Source: Actinomycetota bacterium (lineage in GTDB: Bacteria; Actinomycetota; Actinomycetes; Mycobacteriales; Micromonosporaceae). Taken from it: a stretch of 11,063 nt of DNA. A program made the position numbers and the translations under genes. The notes beneath the pieces were generated by a model. The model had not been told where the DNA came from. It ran no database searches and saw only the letters and a list, made by a program, of their open reading frames with translations. Positions 1-6,549 of the stretch are shown here, in pieces; within the stretch, counting starts at the first letter, position 1; each line of letters starts with the position of its first letter. Where the stretch lies: the NCBI GenBank assembly GCA_005885115.1, contig VAXX01000466.1, positions 1-11,063 of the forward strand. The letters are read 5' to 3'.

Positions 1-696
1 GCCGTCCGCTCCCAGGGTCACCGCGACCGCCTGGATCTGCCAGGCCTCGCACAGTTGCCCGGCCCGGCGGGCCACCCCGGCCAACCGGCCGGTCGCCCCG
101 TCTTCCGGGGGTACGCGATGGGCCAGCTCCGCCTCGTTCGGCGTGGCCAACCGCACCCCCGGTACCGGCGGGCAACCGCGCGGATGCGGGTCCCACACCA
201 CCGGCCGGCGCGCCGCCACCTCGGCCAGTACCCGGCGCAGCCCGGCCAGCGCGGTGGTACCCCGGCCGTAGTCGCTGACCAGGACCGCGTTGGCCGACCG
301 CAGGGCGGCCGCCGCCGGACGGGGCAGCCGGTCCAGCGCCACCGACCCGACCCCGGACTGGTCGACCCGCATCAGCATGTGCCCGCCGGCCCGGATCCGG
401 ATCTTCTCCGGCATCGGGCCCTCGGTCGGCAGGGCGCACAGTGCCACGCCGGCCTGGTCGAGCAGCTCCCGCAGCCGGGTACCGCCGGCGTCGTCGGGTA
501 CCGGCGCGATCAACGTGACGTCCACGCCCCGGTCCACCGCGAGCGCGGCGGCCAGCGCCGCGCCGCCCGGCCGGTCGTGGCTGCCGGTGGCGGCGAGCAC
601 CGGTACCGGGGCGTCCGGCGCCAGCCGGTCCACGGTGCCGACGAGATCCCGGTCCAGCAGCGCGTCCCCGACCACCACGAGTCGTACGGTCCTCAC
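1..696 (-). CDS. PfkB-family carbohydrate kinase, HldE/RfaE-like (3' end outside window)
   Basis: Reading leftward from GTG at 696-694 gives 232 codons open to base 1, so the C-terminus is missing. The N-terminus (VVVGDALLDRDLVG), the substrate-binding stretch KIRIRAGGHMLMRVDQ (residues 98-113), SDYGRG (141-146), TPNEAEL (185-191) and VAVTLGADG near the break fit the ribokinase/PfkB fold, closest in style to heptose-7-phosphate kinases. The catalytic GAGD motif would lie beyond the window and cannot be checked. The usual GG-x-x-N signature reads GGAALAAALA (residues 44-53), without the expected Asn. The GTG overlaps the gmhA stop by 4 bases (GTGA), so it is the last visible gene of the operon. 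Its relation to the complete HldE at 6524-7963 is unclear: it could be a second kinase, a kinase for another sugar, or a degenerate paralog. Family call firm, substrate uncertain. Confidence 0.85.
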   Translation of the reverse strand, partial: MRTVRLVVVGDALLDRDLVGTVDRLAPDAPVPVLAATGSHDRPGGAALAAALAVDRGVDVTLIAPVPDDAGGTRLRELLDQAGVALCALPTEGPMPEKIRIRAGGHMLMRVDQSGVGSVALDRLPRPAAAALRSANAVLVSDYGRGTTALAGLRRVLAEVAARRPVVWDPHPRGCPPVPGVRLATPNEAELAHRVPPEDGATGRLAGVARRAGQLCEAWQIQAVAVTLGADG

Positions 697-1298
697 GAGA
701 CCACCGCCCCGGCGTAGCGCCGCTGCGCCGGTACGTCCGGCAGGTGTGCCTCGATGTACCCGCAGAGCAGGTGCGCGGCCACCAGGTGCAGCTCCTGGAC
801 GATCTGCGGCTCCCGGCACGGTACGGCCAGCACCTGGCTGCACCGGGCGGCCAGCGGGTTGGGTACCGGACCGGTGAACGCCCAGCGGTGTACCCCCACC
901 TCGGCGGCCGCCTCCGCCGCGGCCAGCAGGTTGCGGCTGCGGCCGCTGGTGGACAGCAGCAGCAGTACGTCGCCCGGCCGGCCGTGGGCCCGGACCTGCC
1001 GGGCGTACACCTCGTCGAAGCCGTAGTCGTTGCCGATCGCGGTGGCGCTGGAGGTCTCCGCGTGCAGGGCCAGCGCCGACAGCGGTACCCGGTCCTCGCG
1101 CAGCTTCCCGACCAGCTCAGCGGTCAGGTGCTGGGCCTCGGCCGCGCTCCCACCGTTGCCGGCCACGAGCAGCCGGCCACCCTCGGTGAGCACCCCGGCC
1201 AGCGCCTGCCCCCAGCCGTCGAGCACCGGTGCGACCTGCCCGAACGCCGGCAACGTCCGGACCAGCTCGGCCAGATGTTCCTCGACAAGCGCCGTCAT
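693..1298 (-). CDS. gmhA: Phosphoheptose isomerase (sedoheptulose 7-phosphate isomerase), SIS domain
   Basis: A 201-residue protein, normal length for GmhA, the cytosolic enzyme that turns sedoheptulose 7-phosphate into D-glycero-D-manno-heptose 7-phosphate. The SIS fold shows in GNGGSAAEAQHLTAELVGK (residues 48-66), ETSSATAIGNDYGFDEVYAR (81-100) and STSGRSRN (116-123). The C-terminal helix carries QELHLVAAHLLCGYIE. Glu61, Gln168 and His176 fall where I expect the E. coli GmhA active-site residues Glu65, Gln172 and His180, with matching spacing. The ATG at 1298 is chosen because it overlaps the stop of the upstream glycosyltransferase (ATGA); the frame is open further upstream, but that part would lie within the neighbouring gene. 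The end overlaps the PfkB-kinase start. It supplies the first step of the ADP-heptose route completed by HldE and GmhB in this window. Confidence 0.93.
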   Translation of the reverse strand: MTALVEEHLAELVRTLPAFGQVAPVLDGWGQALAGVLTEGGRLLVAGNGGSAAEAQHLTAELVGKLREDRVPLSALALHAETSSATAIGNDYGFDEVYARQVRAHGRPGDVLLLLSTSGRSRNLLAAAEAAAEVGVHRWAFTGPVPNPLAARCSQVLAVPCREPQIVQELHLVAAHLLCGYIEAHLPDVPAQRRYAGAVVS

Positions 1299-2506
1299 GC
1301 GCCCACCGCCTGCGGGGTACGGGCGGCCAGCCGCGCGTACAGCCGGGTGAGCTGCTCGGCGGTGCGCCGCCACGAGTAGCAGCTACGGGCCCGGTCCACG
1401 GCGGCGGTCGCGTACGCCATCCGGCGCGACGGTTCGCGCAGCAGCCGGCGCAGCGTGGTGGCCAGGGCGTGTGGGTCCCGGGGCGGGACGAGGTGCCCGG
1501 TGACCCCGTCGACCACGGTGTCGGTGAACCCGCCGAGGCCGTACGCCACCACCGGTACCCCGCAGGCCATCGCTTCCAGCGGGGTCAGCCCGAACGGCTC
1601 GTACCAGGCCGGGCAGGCCAGGACGTCGGCCGAGCGGTACCAGGCGGGCAGCTCCTGCCGGCGTACCCCGCCGACGAGGGTGAGCCGGTCGGCGACCCCG
1701 GTCGCGCCGGCCAGGGTACGCAGCTTCGCGGCGACCGGGTCGGCGTCCAGCTCGTCGGCGGGCGGGCCACCGACGACCACGCATTCGGCCCCGGGGATGC
1801 CGGGCAGGGCGCGGATCACGTCGGCGTACCCCTTGCGTTCGACCAGCCGCCCGACGCACAGGATGCGCGGCGCCGCGGTCCGGGGCGCGACCGGGCCGCG
1901 CGGGTTGAAGTGGTCGGCGTCCACGCCGGAGGGGATCAGCGCGATCCGTTCCCGGGGGACGCCCAGGTTGACCAGCTCGTCCAGCTCGTCGGAGCACTGC
2001 GCGATGACCGCGTCGGCCTGCCGGCCGAGCACCCGCTCGTACCCGATGCGCTGGCGCGGGCTGGTGTCCGCCGCGCCCTGGTGGCGGCGCTTGACCACGC
2101 CCAGCGCGTGGTACGTGACCACGACCGGCACCGGGAATCGGCTGCGCGCGGTCAACGCGGCCAGGCCGCTCATCCAGAAGTGCGCGTGCACCACGTCCGG
2201 GGTCCAGGGCCCGTCCCGCCACCGGCCGAGCAGCCATTCCCCGAAGATCCCCATGTACGGCAGCAGCTCGTCCTTGGGCAGCGGCGCCGCCGGACCGGCC
2301 GGTACGTGCTCGACCATCACCCCGTCCCGCAACGGCACCTCGCCGGGCAGGTCCGGGCTGTCCCGGCGGGTGTACACCCGTACCTCGTGGCCGTCCTCCG
2401 CCAGCGCGCCGGCCAATTCGGACACGTGCTGGTTCTGGCCGCCGGCGTCGACGCTGCCCAGCGGAGCCAGCGGGCTCGCGTGTTCGGAGATCATGGCTAT
2501 GCGCAT
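1295..2506 (-). CDS. Glycosyltransferase family 4 (GT-B fold)
   Basis: A 403-residue retaining GT4 transferase. The N-terminal domain opens MRIAMISEHASPLAPLG and has the GGQNQHVSELAGALAEDGHEV stretch (from residue 22) typical of MshA- and sucrose-synthase-like enzymes, then DVVHAHFWMSG (104-113). The C-terminal donor-binding domain has PSGVDADHFNP (192-202), CVGRLVERKG (217-226) and the E-x7-E motif in YEPFGLTPLEAMACGVPVVA, with Glu303 and Glu311. No signal peptide or membrane segment, so cytosolic or peripheral. The start overlaps the end of the broken glycosyltransferase by 10 bases and the stop overlaps gmhA by 4. Context with heptose genes suggests it builds a heptose-containing glycan, but donor and acceptor cannot be read from sequence. 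MshA itself is less likely given this operon. Confidence 0.92.
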   Translation of the reverse strand: MRIAMISEHASPLAPLGSVDAGGQNQHVSELAGALAEDGHEVRVYTRRDSPDLPGEVPLRDGVMVEHVPAGPAAPLPKDELLPYMGIFGEWLLGRWRDGPWTPDVVHAHFWMSGLAALTARSRFPVPVVVTYHALGVVKRRHQGAADTSPRQRIGYERVLGRQADAVIAQCSDELDELVNLGVPRERIALIPSGVDADHFNPRGPVAPRTAAPRILCVGRLVERKGYADVIRALPGIPGAECVVVGGPPADELDADPVAAKLRTLAGATGVADRLTLVGGVRRQELPAWYRSADVLACPAWYEPFGLTPLEAMACGVPVVAYGLGGFTDTVVDGVTGHLVPPRDPHALATTLRRLLREPSRRMAYATAAVDRARSCYSWRRTAEQLTRLYARLAARTPQAVGA

Positions 2507-3322
2507 GAGCTGACCTCTTTCAGGAGTCGGTCCCAGTCAGACAGGAATCGGGCCAGGCTGTACCGGTCCAGCGCGGCCGCGCGGGCGGCGGTACCCAGGC
2601 GATGCGCCGCCGGCTCGTCCACGAGCAACCAGCGGGCCGCGTCGAGCAGCTCCTCCACCCGGGTGGACAGCACCCCGGCGCCGGGCGGCACCGCCCGGAC
2701 CGCCTCGGTCACCGCGAGCGCGAGCACGGGCATACCCAGGAACATCGCCTCCAGCAGGGACAGGCCCAGTGAGGTCCACCGGGGCAGGTGCAGGTACGCC
2801 CGGCGCCGCGCCAACTCGTCGTGCAGGAAGCGCTGGGGCGGGTCGTCGTACGTGGTGATCCGGTCGCCGGCCAGGCCCGAGCTCGCCGGTGTACCGGGCG
2901 CCCGGGTCGGGGATGCCGTGCTCGATCACCGCGGTGCGGGTACCGCCGCTGTCCCAGAACAGCTCGTTGAAGTGGGTGACGTGGACCAGCGTCAGGTCGT
3001 CCCGGTCGGCCATCGGGTGCCGGGTGTTGGGCACGTCCCCCTTCGGGGTGTTGTGCTCGACGTACACGGTCGGCACCCGGCGACCCAGCCAGTGCCGGGC
3101 CAGTTCCCGCTCCTCGGGGCGTTGCAGCAGGACGACGTCGATGTCCTCGTCGCGCAGCCGGGCCGGGGGCACCTCGCGCACGGTGTCGGGCCACGGGTAG
3201 GTCCGGGCCCGGCCCCGCCCGTACGCGTCCCGGGCGGCGTTGACCGGCACCAGGTACGTGTGCCCGCCCTGGACGAACGCGGTGGTCCAGGAGCCGTGGA
3301 CGTGCCAGAGCAGGATCCTCAT
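2497..3322 (-). pseudogene. Frameshifted glycosyltransferase (GT-B), probable internal deletion
   Basis: The gene starts with ATG at 3322, overlapping the stop of the GmhB-GT9 gene (ATGA), and opens MRILLWHVHGSWTTAFVQGG. It is coherent through EHNTPKGDVPNTRHPM and HGIPDPGARYTGEL to residue 148 (base 2879). Past that point this frame becomes Arg/Pro-rich nonsense. Sensible sequence resumes one base over: GLAGDRITTYDDPPQ, then RWTSLGLSLLEAMFLGMPV and a normal C-terminus ending KEVSSCA at TAG 2497-2499. One extra base, or a loss of 3n+2 bases, near 2875-2880 explains the shift. From memory, relatives carry about 35 more residues here, including a NEPVRRGRVTGTDLLP-like stretch, so a deletion is likelier than a single indel. 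The motifs on both sides are well conserved, so the event is recent or an assembly error. As written, the product would be truncated and inactive. It probably was a sugar transferase of the same pathway. Confidence 0.75.
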
Positions 3323-4932
3323 GCCGCGCCCCCGGTCACCAGCCGTACCGCGTCCACCACGTCCGTGCCGGTGACCGAGGCCAGGCACGGGTGGCCGGGT
3401 ACCGGGCAGGTGGCCGCCCGGCTGCCCCGGCACGCGGCCAGCGGGTCACCCAGGCGTACGTGCGGCACCCGGTACGGGGCCCACTGCCCGAAGGGGACGG
3501 TCGGCGCGAACAGGCTCACCACGGGGGTACCCACGGCGGCGGCCAGGTGCGCCGGACCGGTGTTGGCGCAGACCAGGGCGTCCGCCCCGGCCAGTACCCC
3601 GGCGAGTTCGGGCAGCCTGGTCCGGCCGCCCAGGTCGCGGCCCTGCTCGCCGGCCACGTACCGGGTCAGCTCCCGTTCCTGCGGCGAGCCGGTCACCACG
3701 ACGGCGTACCCAGCGGCCGACAGCGCGCAAACGGCGTCCCGGGTCCGCTCGGGCGGGCAGGCCCGGGCCGGTACGCTCGCGCCCGGGTGGACGACCACGT
3801 ACCGCTCGGGCAGCCGGCGGGGGCGCGGAGCTGCCCGTACCCCCAGCAGTCCGGCATCCCCCGGCGGCAGGCCGAAGCCCGCCGCGGCGGCCAGGGACAG
3901 CGCCCGCTCGGGCTCGGGCAGCCCGTCCGGCAGCCGGTGCCGGACGTCCAGCAGCGACCCCGGGTAGTCCACGCTGATCGCGCTGATCCGCAGCACCCCG
4001 GCCAGCCGCAGCAGCAGCGCGAACGGCAGCGCCGACTGGTGGAACGAGGTGAAGACCACCGCCTCGTCCACGGCCAGCGCGGCGATCCGGTCGACCAGCG
4101 CGTTGACCTTGACCGGGTCGACCGGCTTGGGCTCCGGGTCGATCCACGGGGTGTGCCAGGTGACCAGCTCGTCCACGCCGGGCAGCAGTCCCGCGGCGGC
4201 TTCGCCGCGCGGGCCGCAGACCAGGGTCAGCCGGTCGGCGCCGGCGGCCAGCGCCCGCAGCGCCGGCCCGGTCAGCAGCACGTCACCGGCCGAGTCGGCC
4301 CGGACCGCCAGCACGTGGCCACCGCGCGGGCGGGGCGCGGGACGCAGGATCGCCCGGGACAGGATCCAGTCCACGGCGGCAGCGAGGTCCGGGGCCACCG
4401 TCGCCGCCGCGGCCACCTCGTCGGTCCTGGTGACAGGAGTGGGTACGAGTACCCCGAGCGCGCCGGCCGCGGCCGCCGCCACCACGTCCCGACCGATGTC
4501 GCCGACCACGACACACCGGTCCGGTACGGTGTCCAGCGCCCGGGCGGCGTCCCGGATCAGGCCCGGCGCCGGCTTGCGGCACGGGCAGCCGGCGTCCTCG
4601 TCGTGCGGGCAGACCCGCCAGTCGTCGAACGGCCCGATCAGCTCGTCGACCCGGGCGTTGACCGCCTCGACCTGGGTACGGGTCAGGAGGCCACGGGCGA
4701 TGCCGGACTGGTTGCTGACCACCCCGACGCGCAGACCGGCGGCACGGAGCCGGGCGACCGCCTCGCGGGCGCCGGGCATCGGGACGACCGCGTCGGGGTC
4801 GCCGTTGTACGGCACGTCGCGGATCAACGTGCCGTCCCGGTCGAAAAGGACCGTGTCCGTCAACCGCCTAGGTGGTGCACTCCTGTCCTCGATAACCCCC
4901 ACGGGAGAAGCGGTTCCCTTGCTTCTCAACAT
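3319..4932 (-). CDS. Fusion: GmhB-type HAD-IIIA phosphatase + GT9 heptosyltransferase
   Basis: A 537-residue two-domain protein. Residues about 26-190 are a HAD-IIIA phosphatase like GmhB, which removes the 7-phosphate of heptose 1,7-bisphosphate: nucleophile motif FDRDGTLI (Asp31, Asp33), VSNQSGIARG (72-81), zinc-loop ligands Cys108, His110, Cys116 and Cys118 followed by RKPAPG, and GDIGRD (144-149) with the metal-binding acidic residues. Residues about 205-535 are a GT9 ADP-heptose:acceptor transferase of WaaC/WaaF type: VRADSAGDVLLTGPALRAL (210-228), HPGAS (382-386), VVVTGSPQERELT (411-423) and NTGPAHLAAAVGTP (457-470). A Cys-rich tail (501, 509, 516) follows. ATG 4932 is preferred over TTG 4935, but an internal GTG near residue 11 would also leave the HAD domain whole. 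It is the first gene of the leftward operon. The fusion may hand heptose 1-phosphate chemistry directly to transfer; that is inference. Confidence 0.9.
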   Translation of the reverse strand: MLRSKGTASPVGVIEDRSAPPRRLTDTVLFDRDGTLIRDVPYNGDPDAVVPMPGAREAVARLRAAGLRVGVVSNQSGIARGLLTRTQVEAVNARVDELIGPFDDWRVCPHDEDAGCPCRKPAPGLIRDAARALDTVPDRCVVVGDIGRDVVAAAAAGALGVLVPTPVTRTDEVAAAATVAPDLAAAVDWILSRAILRPAPRPRGGHVLAVRADSAGDVLLTGPALRALAAGADRLTLVCGPRGEAAAGLLPGVDELVTWHTPWIDPEPKPVDPVKVNALVDRIAALAVDEAVVFTSFHQSALPFALLLRLAGVLRISAISVDYPGSLLDVRHRLPDGLPEPERALSLAAAAGFGLPPGDAGLLGVRAAPRPRRLPERYVVVHPGASVPARACPPERTRDAVCALSAAGYAVVVTGSPQERELTRYVAGEQGRDLGGRTRLPELAGVLAGADALVCANTGPAHLAAAVGTPVVSLFAPTVPFGQWAPYRVPHVRLGDPLAACRGSRAATCPVPGHPCLASVTGTDVVDAVRLVTGGAA

Positions 4933-4936
4933 CAAA

Positions 4937-4967
4937 CCTGGCCCTACCTCGTGTGATCGGGGCCAGG
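4937..4967. promoter_or_regulatory. Inverted repeat in the divergent gmhB-GT9 / nucleotidyltransferase spacer
   Basis: CCTGGCCC (4937-4944) and GGGCCAGG (4960-4967) are perfect 8-base complements separated by 15 bases. They lie in the 53-base spacer between the leftward start at 4932 and the rightward start at 4986. The position would suit a shared operator controlling both directions; a short hairpin in either leader is an alternative. No regulator gene sits beside it, and no convincing housekeeping -35/-10 pair was found in the spacer. Confidence 0.3.
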
Positions 4968-4985
4968 AAGGGGTACGAGCCAGTC

Positions 4986-5540
4986 ATGTCCATCGGTTCC
5001 GACCAGGATCTGATGACGACCCTCAAGCGGGTCGCCTCGGTGTTGAAGCAGGCCGGAATACCTTTCGCGCTGGCTGGCGGGTTCGCCGCGTACGCCCGCG
5101 GAGGTACCTCCAGCGATCATGACGTGGACTTCCTGCTCCGCGAGGCCGACGTGGAAACGGCGCTGAAAGCCCTCGCCGACTCGCGCTTCCAGGTGATCCG
5201 ACCGCCCGAGGACTGGCTCGTCAAGGTCTACGACGACGACCGGATGGTGGACCTGATCTTCCGCCCGGTAGACCGGCCGGTCACCGACGAGACGCTCGCG
5301 GACACCACCCCGATCTCGGTGAGCGCCATCCTGATGCCGGTCATCTCGGCTACCGTGCTCATGGAGCACAAGCTGCTGACCTTCGGCCAGCACTACTGCG
5401 ACTTCGCCAAGGCGTTGCCGCTGGCCCGGTCGCTGCGTGAACAGATCGACTGGGACCGGGTACGGAAGGCGACGCAGGACTCGCCGTACGCGCAGGCGTT
5501 CCTGTACCTGCTGGAGAGGCTGGATGTGATCAGACCGTGA
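4986..5540 (+). CDS. Nucleotidyltransferase-fold protein, uncharacterised
   Basis: A 184-residue protein with the minimal polymerase-beta-like nucleotidyltransferase core. GGFAAYARGG (31-40) stands where the Gly-Ser/Gly-Gly helix start is expected. SDHDVDFLL gives the paired metal ligands Asp46 and Asp48, and MVDLIF supplies a third carboxylate, Asp89. A helical C-terminal half follows (TVLMEHKLLTFGQHYCDFAKALPLARSL), as in small antibiotic-resistance-like or AbiEii-like transferases. Its substrate is unknown. ATG 4986 is chosen because GGAAGGGG lies 12 bases upstream and the conserved part starts soon after; the frame is open back to GTG 4953, but that start has no ribosome-binding site. The stop overlaps the next start (GTGA), so it leads a three-gene coupled operon with the BON-like protein and the phosphoesterase. 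It is not evidently a toxin: no antitoxin-like partner is present. Confidence 0.8.
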   Translation: MSIGSDQDLMTTLKRVASVLKQAGIPFALAGGFAAYARGGTSSDHDVDFLLREADVETALKALADSRFQVIRPPEDWLVKVYDDDRMVDLIFRPVDRPVTDETLADTTPISVSAILMPVISATVLMEHKLLTFGQHYCDFAKALPLARSLREQIDWDRVRKATQDSPYAQAFLYLLERLDVIRP

Positions 5541-5791
5541 ACCAGGCCCTCGACGAGTACACCGAAGCCGCCATCCAGCGGCTGCTCACCGAGCATCCGA
5601 GCCTCGGCGAGCAGGGCATCACGCTGACCCGGCGGGAACACCGCCTGGTGCTGTCCGGCGAGGTGGAGAGCCCGCAGCGGTGCGAGCAGATCAGGCAGCT
5701 CGTCCACGCGGCGGTACCGGACGTCGAGCTGGTCTGCGACCTGGGCGTCACCCGCGCCGCCACCCCGACCGAGCACGAAGACCTGCCGTGA
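5537..5791 (+). CDS. Small BON-domain-like protein
   Basis: An 84-residue protein between two enzymes, starting at GTG 5537 inside the upstream stop (GTGA) and ending in GTGA with the downstream gene. Residues about 8-72 match a BON-type alpha/beta fold: a helix (YTEAAIQRLLTEHP), a strand with GITLTRREHRLVLSGEVES and a second helix (RCEQIRQLVHAAVP) followed by strand VELVCDLGV. BON domains are known from OsmY and other envelope or ligand-binding proteins and often bind surfaces or phospholipids. Here there is no signal peptide, so it is predicted cytosolic. A partner or regulatory subunit role for its neighbours is inferred only from the tight coupling. The BON call is from pattern and is moderate. 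Confidence 0.75.
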   Translation: MNQALDEYTEAAIQRLLTEHPSLGEQGITLTRREHRLVLSGEVESPQRCEQIRQLVHAAVPDVELVCDLGVTRAATPTEHEDLP

Positions 5792-6549
5792 TCCGGGTCG
5801 CCGCGGTCGGGGACGTGCACCTGGACGAGGACGTGCTGGGCCGGTACCGGCCGGCCCTGGAGGAGCTTCCCCAATGCGCCGACGTGCTGCTGCTGGCCGG
5901 TGACCTGACCCGGCACGGTACGGTCGCCGAGGCGCGCTGCGTGGCCACCGAGTTCGGCGGGCTGGCCGTACCGGTGATCGCCGTCCTGGGCAACCACGAC
6001 TACCACTCCGACCAGGTACCCGAGGTGACCGGGGTACTCGAGGACGCCGGGATCACCGTGCTGGAGGGCGCCGGGACGGTCGTGACGCTGGCCGGCACCC
6101 GGCTGGGCGTGGCCGGTACCAAGGGCTTCGGCGGCGGCTTCGCCGGCCGGTGCGCCAGCGACTTCGGGGAGCCGGAGACCAAGGCGTTCATCCGTACCAC
6201 CTGCCGGCTCGCCGACCGGCTCGGCGAGAACCTGCGGGCGCTGGAGTGCGACGTCCTGGTCGCGTTGACGCACTACGCCCCGGTGCCGGAGACGCTGGCC
6301 GGGGAGCCGCTGGAAATCTACCCGTTCCTCGGCTCGTACCTGCTGGGCCAGGCGATCGACTCGGCACCGACGGCGCTCGCGGTGCACGGGCACGCGCACC
6401 ACGGCTCCGAGCGGGGTACCACCCCCGGCGGGGTACGCGTCCGTAACGTCGCCCACCCGGTGATCAAGCAGGCGTACAGCGTCTTCCACCTCGGCGGGGC
6501 GGCCGAGCCGGCCGAATCGCGGCTCAGCGCGACCGGATTCGCTCGATGA
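5788..6549 (+). CDS. Calcineurin-like metallophosphoesterase
   Basis: A 253-residue two-metal phosphoesterase with all standard motifs: GDVHLD (Asp9, His11), GDLTRHG (Asp39), GNHDYH (Asn69, His70, Asp71), THYAP (His162) and VHGHAHHG (His202, His204). The GTG start at 5788 overlaps the stop of the BON-like gene by 4 bases and is the natural start, since MIRVAAVGDVHLD places the first motif at the N-terminus as the family does. No signal peptide or membrane segment, so cytosolic. It resembles 3',5'-cyclic nucleotide or general phosphodiesterases, but the substrate cannot be read from sequence. It is last in the trio, and its end overlaps the convergent hldE end by 26 bases with no terminator between them. 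Nucleotidyltransferase plus phosphodiesterase in one operon could make and remove a nucleotidyl modification; this is speculative. Confidence 0.88.
   Translation: MIRVAAVGDVHLDEDVLGRYRPALEELPQCADVLLLAGDLTRHGTVAEARCVATEFGGLAVPVIAVLGNHDYHSDQVPEVTGVLEDAGITVLEGAGTVVTLAGTRLGVAGTKGFGGGFAGRCASDFGEPETKAFIRTTCRLADRLGENLRALECDVLVALTHYAPVPETLAGEPLEIYPFLGSYLLGQAIDSAPTALAVHGHAHHGSERGTTPGGVRVRNVAHPVIKQAYSVFHLGGAAEPAESRLSATGFAR

Noticed and set aside
1229..3967. Plus-strand open frame of 912 codons
   Set aside because: It is antisense to intact gmhA, GT4 and glycosyltransferase genes, is Arg/Pro/Gly-rich, and matches no fold. It is a by-product of high GC.
1..4932. Operon as part of an antibiotic gene cluster
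   Set aside because: No polyketide, peptide, cyclitol or resistance gene is visible; only sugar-pathway genes are seen, so the product class cannot be claimed.
3391..4956. Plus-strand open frame of 521 codons
   Set aside because: Antisense to the GmhB-GT9 fusion; low-complexity Arg/Gly/Gln-rich product.
4953..4985. Upstream GTG start for the nucleotidyltransferase
   Set aside because: No ribosome-binding site before it, and it would place coding sequence over the inverted repeat; ATG 4986 has a site in range.
4986..5791. Nucleotidyltransferase plus small protein as a toxin-antitoxin pair
   Set aside because: The small gene follows rather than resembles an antitoxin, looks BON-like, and a phosphoesterase is coupled to both; no DNA-binding domain is present.
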